Source: Micrasema longulum (taxonomy: Eukaryota; Arthropoda; Insecta; Trichoptera; Brachycentridae). From it: a stretch of 64,000 nucleotides of DNA. This document shows, one piece after another, positions 1-10,450 of the stretch (positions are counted from its first letter, which is position 1; each line of letters starts with the position of its first letter). The notes under the pieces were generated by a model. It was given only the letters and a program-made list of their open reading frames with translations. It was not told the origin of the DNA and ran no database searches. The position numbers and the translations under genes are program-made. The stretch spans positions 1 to 64,000 of the forward strand of contig JAGVSM010000487.1 of assembly GCA_022494885.1 (NCBI GenBank). The letters run 5' to 3'.

Positions 1-567
1 CTTTATTACAGTATTATTTAGTGAATAGTGAATTGGATGACAGGCCCTACTATGTATACATTTTATATAGTTTTTTTTTTTTTTTTAATTCATTTAACCT
101 GTACATCTGTTTGTATTCGAAATAAATAAAAATAAAAATAAAAATTTTGTTTTTTTACAATATACATAAAAGGTAAATAGAGTATTAAAAAAATAAAGGA
201 TAATTACATAACAATGAAATGAAATACATATTAACAGTAAATTTAGTAAACAAAAAATCCCACAAAGGCATGGCCCGTTCGTGGGTATACAAGAAATGTT
301 TATGAATTTTTACTCCTAAAATAAATAGACAGGTATAATATTTTTGTGAAATATAAGAAAGAGAAAAGAAAATATTCTGTAAAAGATAAGGTACTTTTTT
401 TATAGTAATTAAAAAAGGAAATAAAAAATATTTTAAAAAACATTCCTTATTATTAAAGGGCAACAAAATATATCATAGAAAAAAAGAGCTTATATCTTTA
501 GTTTGAATCCAGGATAGTGCGTGTGTTTTGAAAATTTGGGTTCAATTAAATATTTTCGGTAAAAAAG
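1..567. other. AT-rich non-coding flank
   Basis: No credible coding region. At about 110-155 there is a run of AAATA/AAAAT units after a short unique stretch, which looks like the A-rich 3' tail of a plus-strand LINE; nothing upstream is preserved well enough to name the family. The small open frames here lack coding character. Confidence 0.5.
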
Positions 568-745
568 GATTAAAAATTTTTGGGCCTATAAAATATGCAT
601 GTCTCTGTGCTAGCCTCGTTATACAATGTGGTATTTCTAACACACGATTCCTTCTTTGACTTGATCTATTTGAATTACTTGTAAATACATTTTTGTTCTT
701 AAATATATACGATTTATTTTCAACATTGAAAACAATATTTTTTTT
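568..745 (-). repeat. Dispersed repeat, inverted copy of window end
   Basis: Read on the minus strand this segment matches 63834-64000 on the plus strand almost base for base for about 165 bp, including the shared string CTCTGTGCTAGCCTCGTTAT when both are read on the same strand. The two copies therefore form a very distant inverted pair belonging to one repeat family. The plus-strand copy at the window end lies just downstream of a hammerhead-like motif; the copy here has no such motif on its 5' side, so it may be truncated. Confidence 0.8.
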
Positions 746-928
746 AATAAAAACCTTTATTATCATAAATATACAACACATTCAGTAAAAAAAAATTAAA
801 CATTTAAGGTTGAATTTGCCAAAAAAGAGTCTGGCTCTTGTGTTTGGCAAGTTTACAAAATAACATAAAAAAGAGACAAAAAATGCAAAACAAAATAATA
901 AAATAAATAAAAATTAAACAATTTTAAT

Positions 929-1804
929 TGTTGCCGACGTAAAATTTGTACACCAGCTTGTATACAGGAATTTTAAATGTGGCATAGGAAACTGAATATG
1001 TATGCATGATCTACCACCTCCTCAATAAGACTAGTATTTGTCACTTTCGGGGGTGGTGATCGCCATACTGAAGCCCACATATAGATTAGAATTCATGAAA
1101 ATATTTGTATGCCCATAATGTGTTTTTATGTTGTTCTGTATAAGTGTTGATCGCCGCGCGGTCGGCGGGGAACTGCGGCCGGTAGCGGGAGGGTGGGACC
1201 TTATACGTGGCGCGAGAGAGACCGATAGAGCCGGCAAATGTGCTCGCTATCTCTCTCGCCGCGTGATTGGTCAACCTAGCACCGCCCGCTATTGGCCTAG
1301 CCCGCCGCCGCACGGCAAAAATGTTGTATATATAGCCCCGCCGGGGAAAAATAAAGTCAGTCATCTCACTACACTACTAAGGCTTTCTACTCTCCACTTC
1401 ACCTCCCTACCTCGCTTCAAACCGGACCTCATCGCCACCTGGATTCGAACACCGCTACCCCCCTGGACTTGGAACTCGGATACTCTTTGGATTGGATGTT
1501 GGACCCCGGATAATTTGGACCCTTGGATACTTCCCCGGAACACACCCCGCCGTTCCCACCGACGGAGAGATACCGGCCTTACAACCCGGTTGCCTGACTC
1601 AGGATTACGGCCGCCAGCGCTACTCGCTAGCGACCCCGCAAGGGATCTCTAGGCGACGATACCTCCCCCGGAGCTTATCGTTCGTCGGCCGAGGCCCGCC
1701 TACGCCCAGCCACTCTGCGTTTGACACCAGCGCCTATAGAAATACAGTTCTTGTGACGGGCGCGATTGCTACGGACGAAGCAGTGATCCGCCGCGTCTGT
1801 TACA
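929..1804 (+). repeat. 5' LTR of BEL/Pao element
   Basis: Starts TGTTGCCGACG and ends CTGTTACA. It carries a TATA-like GTATATATAG at 1326-1335 and AATAAA at 1350-1355, the expected promoter and poly(A) signals. The stretch before the TATA has an inverted pair of GAGAGA/TCTCTC blocks (about 1211-1260). Most of the LTR is nearly identical to the 3' LTR, but the first about 200 bp are much more diverged. Confidence 0.95.
1326..1355 (+). promoter_or_regulatory. LTR TATA-like box and poly(A) signal
   Basis: GTATATATAG at 1326-1335 followed 15 bases later by AATAAA at 1350-1355; the same pair recurs in the 3' LTR near 7497-7528. Close spacing of TATA and AATAAA is common in retrotransposon LTRs where R is short. 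The transcription start is inferred, not seen. Confidence 0.6.
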
Positions 1805-1830
1805 AGTTGGTCCTTCGAGAAGAACCGGAT
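1805..1830 (+). other. Putative primer-binding site
   Basis: Directly after the 5' LTR, three bases precede TGGTCCTTCGAG. Starting with TGG, it fits complementarity to the CCA 3' end of a tRNA, and the position is right for an LTR retrotransposon PBS. I cannot assign the primer tRNA by eye. Confidence 0.6.
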
Positions 1831-1852
1831 ATTCATCGCAGAGCGCCTAGAG

Positions 1853-3721
1853 ATGACTTCGAGAACCCCGTCACTCCGCTCGGGTCGAGGAGGCACGGAA
1901 CCGAGAGAAGACCCTGCTACAGATCAGGACTCAGCCGAGTCGGACACATCCGAAGATACAGTCCAGCGGCTGAGGACGCAGGTTCGAACGCTCCGTGCTT
2001 CACTACACGATCAAGACCGACGCGGGCCCTTGGAGACGAATCCCGAGCCCGCGCCGCGTACTACGGATATGGACGGCATCATGACGGTGCTGTCAAAAAT
2101 GGCGATTCTACTAGAGGCTTCGCAAGGAAGAAGCCCGACTTCAGCCCCAGAGGACGTTAGCAGAGTCGGCGCCATGATAGCGCGCCAATCTACTGCCAAG
2201 GACCTACCCGCCTTCGCCAGAGAGCCGCAGGAATGGGCTACTTTCAAATCGCAGTACACTCAGTCGACGGAGATGTGCTGCCTTTCGGATCCAGAAAACC
2301 TCCTGCGTCTACAGCGTGCGTTAAAAGGACGGGCAAGAGAATCTGTGTCGTCATTACTAGTGGATCCAAGCCAAGTGAGTGTGATAATGAAGACGTTGGA
2401 GCTACACTACGGCCAGCCGGACATTGTAGCGTCTTCCTTGTTGGAAAAAGTGAGAAGGCTCCGCTGCATACAGAACGACGGATCTACGCAAGCATTAGTA
2501 GATCTGTCGAGCGCAGTTCGGAACGCGATAGCGACCTTAGAAGGCTTCGGTGGCGATTACATGTCTACGCCACAACTACTAAGTGAACTAGTGAGCAAGT
2601 TACCGCTGTGCATGAAGTCTCTCTGGTGGTACAGCAGAAGAGGAAACCGGGTGATGCCCTCCGCGAAGGATTTCGCGCTCTTCTTGGAAGATTTAACGGA
2701 ATCTTCGATGATAGGCGGCGGAATAGAGCCGCAAGTGTACAGCGGAAAACAACGCGAGAAGCCACAGAAGCGAGAACAAGTGCATACAGTGATTTCAACA
2801 GAGGGAAACGGGAAAAGTGTAGCGTCATGTGTTTTGTGCGGACGAGGACATTTACTACAAACGTGCCAGGAATACATAGAGTGTAGTATTCAGGAAAGAT
2901 GGGACATAGTGAAGCGAAAGAATTTGTGTTTTTCGTGTTTATCGAACACTCATCGGGCGATAAAGTGTAGAAATGTAAAAAAGTGCGGCCTCGATGGATG
3001 TCGCCGAACACATCACAAGACATTACACGACAGAAATAGTGCCGATATCAGTGAAGCTCGGTCTAGCGCCGATATACGAGCGCCAGATAATAATGCCCGC
3101 CGCGACACGCCTGCAGCGGCGGGCGCCGGGGGAAACAGACCGACCACGAACGAAACCCGCGCCGCGAGTTCAAATGAAAGAAACTACGATTACGGCCACA
3201 GTTCGCGGACGAATAATCTAGTGACGAGCACCTACGCTCGGGAGGAACCGGTCCTCCTAAAAGTGATTCCCGTCATGTTAAGTGGTCCGCGAGGACGAGT
3301 GAACGCGTACGCGTTACTAGATGAGGGATCAACCGTGACATTGATTGACGCAAAATTAGCAAACGACATCGGCGCGCCGGGAGAGACTCGAGGATTAAAA
3401 ATCCACGGTGCCGGCGGAATGTGCGTAACAGATAGTGCATCAAGAAAAGTCACAATTAAAGTGCGCGGAGTTACGGAAGATTTATTCACTCTCCGCGCAA
3501 ACACAATCCAGAAGCTGAGTCTGCCGCTACAGCCCGTGATTGAAGGGGAAGGCAGGATGCGACAAGTGTGCCCGCAGTTACTCATCGGCCAAGATAACGC
3601 CTCTCTCATAGTGACGAGAGAGGCACGGAGATGCGGGGAATACATCACCTCAGTGACAGCCTTAGGAAAGGTGATACACGGTGGGCGGACACGCGCAATT
3701 AACACTCAACCCATCTCATAG
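1853..3721 (+). CDS. BEL/Pao Gag and protease region (622 codons)
   Basis: The frame opens at an ATG 48 bases after the LTR. Around residues 118-205 it has a DUF1759-like capsid segment. Two zinc knuckles follow at about residues 325 and 361, spaced CX2CX3HX4C and CX2CX4HX4C, expected to bind retrotransposon RNA. From about residue 470 it is a DUF1758-type aspartic protease with the motif LLDEGSTVTLID near residue 488; DEG replaces the usual DTG of retroviral proteases. The frame closes at TAG 3719-3721 before the polymerase. In intact BEL elements Gag and Pol are usually one open frame, so this stop is probably a lesion, or less likely a recoding site. Confidence 0.93.
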   Translation: MTSRTPSLRSGRGGTEPREDPATDQDSAESDTSEDTVQRLRTQVRTLRASLHDQDRRGPLETNPEPAPRTTDMDGIMTVLSKMAILLEASQGRSPTSAPEDVSRVGAMIARQSTAKDLPAFAREPQEWATFKSQYTQSTEMCCLSDPENLLRLQRALKGRARESVSSLLVDPSQVSVIMKTLELHYGQPDIVASSLLEKVRRLRCIQNDGSTQALVDLSSAVRNAIATLEGFGGDYMSTPQLLSELVSKLPLCMKSLWWYSRRGNRVMPSAKDFALFLEDLTESSMIGGGIEPQVYSGKQREKPQKREQVHTVISTEGNGKSVASCVLCGRGHLLQTCQEYIECSIQERWDIVKRKNLCFSCLSNTHRAIKCRNVKKCGLDGCRRTHHKTLHDRNSADISEARSSADIRAPDNNARRDTPAAAGAGGNRPTTNETRAASSNERNYDYGHSSRTNNLVTSTYAREEPVLLKVIPVMLSGPRGRVNAYALLDEGSTVTLIDAKLANDIGAPGETRGLKIHGAGGMCVTDSASRKVTIKVRGVTEDLFTLRANTIQKLSLPLQPVIEGEGRMRQVCPQLLIGQDNASLIVTREARRCGEYITSVTALGKVIHGGRTRAINTQPIS

Positions 3722-3877
3722 CGCAAAATTGCAGAACCGAGGGCTAAAAATCCGTTCAAACCAAAAATTACACCCGCGTCGGTACGTTCAATTTTCAGTT
3801 AGGCAACCAAATGTCACGATCCACAGGAAGCGCGAACCACAGCGGCTCCGGAAGCCACGACGTTTCCTGCCGGACGA
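3722..3877 (+). pseudogene. Damaged protease-RT linker of BEL/Pao element
   Basis: About 155 bp between the protease stop and the start of recognisable reverse transcriptase. Family members normally have a longer coding linker that ends in a conserved segment just upstream of RT. Here the three forward frames hold only short broken pieces, consistent with a deletion or several frameshifts. Confidence 0.6.
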
Positions 3878-6196
3878 GTGCGGTTCGGGGCTACTGCTGG
3901 AAAAGAGAGCAATCGAATGTGTTTACCGGATAGTCGCCGTACAGCGCTGAATCGATTTTTAAGCATAGAGAAAAAGTTCAGTAAAAACAGTGAATTCGCC
4001 GCGGCTTACAAGTTAAAGATTAAAGAATATCTAGACAAGGGGTATGCCCGGGAACTGACGCTGGCTGAAAGACAAGACACTGCGAGTGGGCTTTGGTTTT
4101 TGCCGCATTTCGCAGTGACGAACGTGAATAAACCGGATAAAATACGGATAGTATTTGACGCCGCCAGCCGCTGCAACGGGAAGTCATTGAACGACATGTT
4201 GGCCAACGGCTCGGACCTTCTCTCATCGCTTATGGGAAATATAATGCGATTTCGCGAGGGAAAGATCGCGCTGGCAGCAGATATAAGGGAGATGTTTCTC
4301 CAAATTAAAATAAGAAAAGAAGACCAGAGGGCGCAGCTGTTCCTCTGGCGCGATAGTCCCGAAAAAGAAATTCGGGAAATGATTATGACGTCGATGACGT
4401 TCGGCGCGGCGTGTTCACCGAGCAGCGCACAGTACGTGAGAAATCAAGTCGCAGAAGATCACGGGCAAGAAATGGCCGCCGCCAGGGATGCTGTGCGAAA
4501 TAAATTCTACATGGACGACTATATGGATGCCGTAGACAGTGCAGCAGAGGCGATACAACTGCGCCACGATGTCAGCGAACTACTACGGCGGGGCGGATTC
4601 ATCCTCGCGAATTGGGCGAGTAATGATCCCTCCGTAATGGAAGCGATTCCTTCAAGTCTGAGAGGGAAAAGCGCACGCGAAATAATTAGCGGAACCTCCG
4701 TAACAGAAAGGGTCCTCGGCATCAAATGGGACCCGGTGACAGACGAGTTTCAATTTAAATTTAAAGTGTCACGGGAGGTTCCAACAGAGAGGCCTACAAA
4801 ACGGCAGATGCTAAGTGAAGTTATGAGCATTTTCGATCCACTCGGTTTCGTAGGGTGTTTGACAATACGCCCGCGAATACTGCTACAAGATGTGTGGCGC
4901 TCCCACATAGAGTGGGACGAACACGTGAATGAAGAACACGCAGAGAAATGGCGCACTTGGGTGGACATATTACGCAACACCGAGTGCGCTATACCGCGGC
5001 GCGTATCGAGCGCCAAGGGCCAGCCAGTAGAGCTGCACGTATTTTCCGATGCCTCGGAGCAAGCGAGCTGCGCCGTAGCCTACATCGTGGAGGAGAACGC
5101 CGCCGGAAGGAATGCGACGTTCATGGCTAGCAAGTGCCGAGTTAGCCCGCTACGAGCGCTATCAATTCCACGCCTGGAATTACAAGCCGCGCTCATGGCC
5201 GCACGACTGGCGGCTACAATCAAGAAAGAATGCGGAAGTAATATACGCGATACCTACTACTGGACAGATTCTACTACGGTGCTGTGCTGGGTCCAGAGTG
5301 ATTCGCGCATCTTCACGCCATTTGTAGCCCACCGCCTAGAGGAAATAGATGAGCTAACGAACGCTCAAGAGTGGCGGTGGGTACCAGGAAAGAAGAACCC
5401 CGCTGATCTCGGGACGCGGGACAGCGAGATACCAGACATCTCCCCGGCCGGCATGTGGTTCAGTGGGCCGAGTTTCATAAAGAAAAATAAAAGTCAATGG
5501 CCGCCGCTCAAGGTAATAACAGCGACCCCGGATACAAGCAGTGAAATAAAGTGTGCGAACAGTGCCATCGTGATGACAGCCCTCCCGGACGAAAGAAGAT
5601 TTTCCTCCTGGCGGAGACTGATCAGGACTACAGCGTGGGTGTTGCGCTTCATCAACCGCTGCAGGAAAAAGAATACAGGAAGCGCGACACTCATCGCCCC
5701 GGAGCTCAAGGCATCAGAGAGGGCGTGGATACTCATAAGCCAGACAGACAGTTACCACGCCGAGATAGCCGCAATTAGACGGGGGGAGTGCCTCCCGCGG
5801 AACAGCCGCCTGCTGGGCCTCACTCCCTACCTCGATAAAGATAGCGTCCTCAGAATGGGGACGCGAATTATGGAAGCCCCCGCGGTGAGCGAGCAACTAA
5901 AGGCGCCCGTCATACTGGACGGAGCGCACGCCTATACGCGTCTATTGATAAGGCATTATCACGAGTCGTGGCAACACGCAAGTACAGAGCGGACACTCAG
6001 CGAACTCAGACAACAGTTCTTTATAACACGATTACGGACAAATATAAGGAAAATTATATACGAGTGCCGCTACTGTCGAATACAGAAGGCCCGCCCGCAG
6101 CCTCCGCTCATGGGACAGCTGCCTGCCGGCCGACTCGATCATCACGTAAGGCCTTTACCCACTGTGGGGTGGACATGTTCGGGCCCGTATACGTAA
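3878..6196 (+). CDS. BEL/Pao Pol: RT, RNase H, integrase zinc domain
   Basis: An open frame of about 770 codons with no plausible start codon of its own; it would be made as part of a polyprotein. Recognisable RT begins around residue 24. The first RT aspartate is in LAADIREMFLQ (about residue 131) and the catalytic pair is in FYMDDYMDA (about 209). A Pao-type RNase H follows, with FSDAS near 387, IPRLELQAA near 429 and YWTDS near 460. The integrase N-terminal zinc-binding histidines and cysteines are around 692-735. The frame then goes out of register near 6150 and its last roughly 15 residues are frameshifted nonsense. Confidence 0.93.
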   Translation: MRFGATAGKESNRMCLPDSRRTALNRFLSIEKKFSKNSEFAAAYKLKIKEYLDKGYARELTLAERQDTASGLWFLPHFAVTNVNKPDKIRIVFDAASRCNGKSLNDMLANGSDLLSSLMGNIMRFREGKIALAADIREMFLQIKIRKEDQRAQLFLWRDSPEKEIREMIMTSMTFGAACSPSSAQYVRNQVAEDHGQEMAAARDAVRNKFYMDDYMDAVDSAAEAIQLRHDVSELLRRGGFILANWASNDPSVMEAIPSSLRGKSAREIISGTSVTERVLGIKWDPVTDEFQFKFKVSREVPTERPTKRQMLSEVMSIFDPLGFVGCLTIRPRILLQDVWRSHIEWDEHVNEEHAEKWRTWVDILRNTECAIPRRVSSAKGQPVELHVFSDASEQASCAVAYIVEENAAGRNATFMASKCRVSPLRALSIPRLELQAALMAARLAATIKKECGSNIRDTYYWTDSTTVLCWVQSDSRIFTPFVAHRLEEIDELTNAQEWRWVPGKKNPADLGTRDSEIPDISPAGMWFSGPSFIKKNKSQWPPLKVITATPDTSSEIKCANSAIVMTALPDERRFSSWRRLIRTTAWVLRFINRCRKKNTGSATLIAPELKASERAWILISQTDSYHAEIAAIRRGECLPRNSRLLGLTPYLDKDSVLRMGTRIMEAPAVSEQLKAPVILDGAHAYTRLLIRHYHESWQHASTERTLSELRQQFFITRLRTNIRKIIYECRYCRIQKARPQPPLMGQLPAGRLDHHVRPLPTVGWTCSGPYT

Positions 6197-7104
6197 CTAT
6201 CGGAAGACGCCGGGAGAAACGATACGGGGCCCTGTTTACGTGCATGGTTACGAGGGCCGTGCATATTGAAATTACACCGTCGTTGAGTACTGACTCGACG
6301 GTGCAGGCCCTCAGAAGGATGGCGGCCCGCAGAGGACATCCGACAACGCTCTACTCGGACAACGGGACGAACTTCAGAGGCGCAGACAAAGAGATGGCGG
6401 CCGCCATGAAGGAACTAGCCCACGATCCCGAACTACAGACCGAGGCGACAAGGAGAGGGATCAAATGGGTGTTCAACCCGCCATCGGCGCCACACATGGG
6501 GGGAGCCTGGGAACGGCTCGTCCGGTCGATAAAGGGGGCGCTTATGGTGATTCTAAAGGAACAAGCCCCCCGAGAGGAAACACTAATGACAGCGATAGCG
6601 GAGGCCGAGTACACAGTAAACACTCGGCCCCTAACCCACGTCTCGCTTGATAGCCGAGACGACGCTCCGCTGACTCCGATGCACTTTCTCATCGGGTCGA
6701 GCGGGGCCCAGCCGCATCTGGCTGATTACAGAGACGCGCCGCCCAAACTGTGCCTCAGAAAACAATGGCGGGTGGCGCAGAAACTAGCCGACGCATTTTG
6801 GAAAAGATGGATGAGGGAATATCTCCCGACGTTGGCACAGCGACGGAAGTGGCAACAGGCCGCCACACCGATCATGGTCGACGACCTGGTCATAATAACG
6901 GACGCCGCCCTCCCGCGGAATGAATGGCCGCGGGGACGCATCATAGCAGTCACACCAGGGAAGGATGGACAAGTCAGGAGCGCCCGGGTCCAGACAGCCA
7001 CCGGAACCTACACACGACCCGCCGTCAAGCTCGCCGTATTGCAGATCAAGGACGACGTCGGCGCAGAGATGCCTCCTCGGCAGGGGGGAGTGTTGCCGAC
7101 GTAA
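6155..7104 (+). CDS. BEL/Pao integrase core and DUF5641-like tail, frame-shifted
   Basis: This continues the polyprotein in the other frame after a one-base slip near 6150-6160. The DDE catalytic triad is visible: Asp in GVDMFGP (about 6172), Asp in YSDNGTNF (about 6355), and Glu in GGAWERLV (about 6511), with 50 residues between the second Asp and the Glu. The tail contains a DUF5641-like segment (WRVAQKLADAFWKRW) typical of Pao integrases. It ends at TAA just after the polypurine tract. Whether the slip is a mutation or a sequencing error cannot be told here. Confidence 0.92.
7081..7090 (+). other. Polypurine tract
   Basis: CAGGGGGGAG abuts the first base of the 3' LTR, the expected site for plus-strand priming. 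It lies inside the last codons of the integrase frame, so coding sequence and PPT overlap. Confidence 0.85.
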
Positions 7105-7976
7105 AAGCACATACACCAACTTGGCGGCCCTTCCTGGGGCTTTAATGTAGCATAGGGGGCTTCAGTATGTGTAAGCGATGTACCACCTCCTCAATAAAGA
7201 CTAGTATTTGTCACTTTCGGGGGTGGTCATCGCCATACTGAAGCCCACATATATATTAAAATTCATAAAAAATATGTGTATGTCCATAATATATTGTTAT
7301 ATTATTCTGTATGAGTGTTGATCGCCGCGCGGTCGGCGGGGAACTGCGGCCGGGTAGCGGGAGGGTGGGGACCTTATACGTGGCGCGAGAGAGACCGATA
7401 GAGCCGGCAAATGTGCTCGCTATCTCTCTCGCCGCGTGATTGGTCAACCTAGCACCGCCCGCTATTGGCCTAGCCCACCGCCGCACGGCAAAATGTTGTA
7501 TATATAGCCCCGCCGGGGAAAAATAAAGTCAGTCATCTCACCACACTACTAAGGCTTTCTACTCTCCACTTCACCTCCCTACCTCGCTTCAAACCGGACC
7601 TCATCGCCACCTAGATTCGAACACCGCTACCCCCCTGGACTTGGAACTCGGATACTCTTTGGACTGGATTTTGGACCCCGGATAATTTGGACCCTTGGAT
7701 ACTTCCCCGGAACACACCCCGCCGTTCCCACCGACGGAGAGATACCGGCCTTACAACCCGGTTGCCTGACTCAGGATTGCGGCCGCCAGCGCTACTCGCT
7801 AGCGACCCCGCAAGGGATCTCTAGGCGACAATACCTCCCCCGGAGCTTATCGTTCGTCGGCCGAGGCCCGCCTACGCCCGGCCACTCTGCGTTTGACACC
7901 AGCACCTATAGAAATACAGTTCTTGTGACGGGCGCGATTGCTACGGACGAAGCAGTGATCCGCCGCGTCTGTTACA
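7091..7976 (+). repeat. 3' LTR of BEL/Pao element
   Basis: Same boundaries as the 5' LTR (TGTTG...TTACA), followed by the TTAAT target duplication. Beyond about 7316 it differs from the 5' LTR by only scattered substitutions and one-base indels; before that the two differ strongly. Confidence 0.95.
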
Positions 7977-8108
7977 TTAATAATTAAGAAAATATAACAC
8001 TATTTTTTTTTTAATAAAAACACAAAATTTATAAACACAGGCACACATTAAACATATATTTTTATTTTCAAAATACAGTTGATGTTAATTATGTCAAGAA
8101 GCTTTTTT

Positions 8109-8300
8109 TTATTTATCCTTAAATTTTCCGTAATTTATTTCTTCTAGATTTTGTGGTAAATGAATAAAAAGCTTCCGTCCTATATAAGTATAATGATGTT
8201 TGGCCGTGGTAGTTTTAATTCTCTGTAGAGCGAGGCATCCCGTTCTTAACCTTCCCGTAATACGGTCCCATGGGAGGCTCTCCTTATGCACCTGGAGCAT
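8109..8300 (-). pseudogene. Possible LINE RT C-terminal remnant
   Basis: The minus-strand frame ends with YIGRKLFIHLPQNLEEIN, which resembles the (N/K)LP-containing segment near the end of jockey/CR1-type reverse transcriptase ORFs. Too short and decayed to classify. Confidence 0.35.
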
Positions 8301-8379
8301 ACAACACTTTCCGTAGATATATATTTGTCTCGAGTCTAAAAGTTAACTTCTTGGAACAATTCAAACGCAATGACAGATC

Positions 8380-8470
8380 ATAATGCCTCAATGCCTAGAC
8401 TTCCATATTTCCTTCTCAGAGTGTTTTTCCTCTCTGTTGCAATAGATTTAGATCAAATTTAATCATTTGA
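8380..8470 (+). repeat. Dispersed repeat E fragment
   Basis: Contains ATGCCTAGACTTCCATATT followed by CCTTCTC and CTCTGTTGCAAT. Related strings occur at about 21600-21720, 25790-25850, 45085-45130 and 48775-48835. The family has no recognisable coding part; its class is unknown. Confidence 0.5.
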
Positions 8471-8479
8471 CATCCAGCC

Positions 8480-10450
8480 AGCAATTGAGTACTCTGATAG
8501 ATAAGTGGCGGATTCAATTGAAAGTCTACCACAATCCTGTTAGTGGCGGAAACAATCAAAGTACAAAATATATCATGGGTACAATGAATATTTCATATTG
8601 TATTGTTACTGATTATTTAATTGGTAGCACTGATGTTTGAATGAAACATTTATGACATCTCATTTTGTGTGATGTCTTTCGAAACAATGTCATACGTCAC
8701 ATTAATGTGTCATATACGAATTTGAATAGTTAACTCTTAAAAGACTGCGGTAAATAATTACTTTGCGCGCGGTGATGTAGCGTCGTGTTACCAAGCAAAA
8801 GACGGAACATTCTAAAGTTCAGACTTTAAAAAAAAAAAAAATTGGATGGTACTGTTTAATGATTCCTTTTCAATAATTTATCAAAAATAAACATACAATT
8901 TACCCCTGTTTTAGCAAAATAAATTAAAAATCATAAATGCGTCGCTCGTTTTACATGCGTGCGTCAGGCGCGTGCGGTGACTTTTATCAGTAAGGATGCT
9001 GACAAAAAATAATCATGTTCTAATTTTAGTTGGTTTATTCTGAATTATTTAATAAGCTATATAAGTTGTTCATTAGAGTAATAATAATTAATAGTTGACA
9101 ATTAATAAATTAACGGAGCACAGGCGCTTCTAGAGGTGAAGTTGTACATTTTCTTATTTTCTTCTTCTTTTTCCACTCCTAAGTGGAGCATGTGGACATC
9201 ACCAGACGCCTCCGGGAGACCTTATCGTTAGCCAGCACTCTCGCCTCCTCCAACGTCAATTCCGCGTCCCTCAGTTCCACCGAACAAAGCTGAAAGATCG
9301 CCATCGATGGTCTTCCAGGACGGTCCCGTAGGTGTGAAAAGGAGATAAACAATATAAACATCAAATCACCTAAAACAAGACCCGAAACAATCGTTCTTAA
9401 ATTTGGGCCAAGTGTCAATAATGCGCTATTTCAAACTTTATGATAAACGTTTTTAGAGTCGTTTTTTCTTCGCATTATACAAGTTGGATGCTTCTTATCT
9501 CTCCGAGTCTCGAAAGAGAAATCTAAAACCTTATGAACCTAAAGCGCCTGCGCGAAAATTTGGACAATTGCTATGGGAACGGGAACTAGACGCAACTCGA
9601 CAAGCAGCATCCCGCGTATACAACAAATACATACTATCAAGAACAAGATACCTATACTCAGTACGGACGTTGATATAGGAAATACGCATATGTAGCTAGG
9701 TATGTATACTGAAGATATTGTTTGAATCCCGTACACCTAAACGTTCTCAGTCAGAATTTTAGGGATACATATTTGAAGGTTTTATTTCGTATTTATAAGG
9801 TTTTTTTGGAAAATTCATATTATTTTTTTTAGTTTTCAAGGGATGCGCCGCATCCACAGTATCTATGGATGGAACGCGCCTGGCGTGCGTCCCCCATCAC
9901 TGTCACTAACCTACTGAATCTGTTTCTCACAAACACCGGCTACAGAACAGCGTCTCTGTCTTCCTTGTTATGAGATCTTCGTGATCTCTCTTATACAATT
10001 GCTGTATTCATTCTTCGTGTAGCAAGGGTACATATTTTTTGTATTAAAATCAAGCATAGTTATACAAATTTTACTTTCCAAATCCGGAATGAAAATGTCC
10101 ATTTGAAGATTACAAAAATACAACTTCATCATTGAAAAAAAAAAGATTTATATATCAAGTCGTGTATCGTATGTAGACTGGTGTGACATCACAGCCACAC
10201 AAGAGTTAAGTACCCTATATATATTACACGAATTGTAAAGTTGTAAGCATATTTCTGTTTGGACATATTGATAATACTTGTCTAACTTTTGCGAATAATC
10301 TGAAAATATTTTCGGGTAGTGTTGTCTTGTGGGTGAAATAATTCAGCCAGAAAATCTCATGAAATCAATAAAGGTTTCAGCTTTTTTACTTCACAAAAGT
10401 CAACAGAGGGAAGAGTTTAGGAAATGGGGATGTTCTTTTTTATTCCATTT
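8480..10450. other. Non-coding stretch, no gene seen
   Basis: AT-rich. A somewhat GC-richer island at about 9170-9350 has a minus-strand frame with GRPS and arginine-rich strings that could be an old LINE end, but I cannot support it. Short frames at 9484-9736 have no recognisable content. Confidence 0.4.

Larger units (their letters stand above)
929..7976 (+). mobile_element. BEL/Pao-type LTR retrotransposon, defective
   Basis: Two LTRs of 876 and 886 bp, both TGTTG...TTACA, flank a GC-rich internal region. The 5-bp target duplication TTAAT is intact at 924-928 and 7977-7981, so this is a single insertion with its original ends. Domain order is gag (DUF1759-like), two CCHC knuckles, DUF1758-type aspartic protease, reverse transcriptase with YMDD, Pao-type RNase H, zinc-binding and DDE integrase, and a DUF5641-like tail. 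This order is diagnostic of BEL/Pao; there is no envelope-like frame. The coding region is broken by a stop at 3719-3721, a disordered linker to about 3880 and a frameshift near 6150, so the copy is not autonomous. Its GC content is far above the AT-rich surroundings. Confidence 0.97.

Noticed and set aside
1128..1652. 174-codon open frame in the 5' LTR, and the 222-codon frame at 1492-2160
   Set aside because: Shadow frames of GC-rich LTR and gag sequence; no motif, and they overlap the true gag frame.
6784..7119. Minus-strand frame opposite the integrase
   Set aside because: Shadow of the GC-rich integrase frame; no independent signal.
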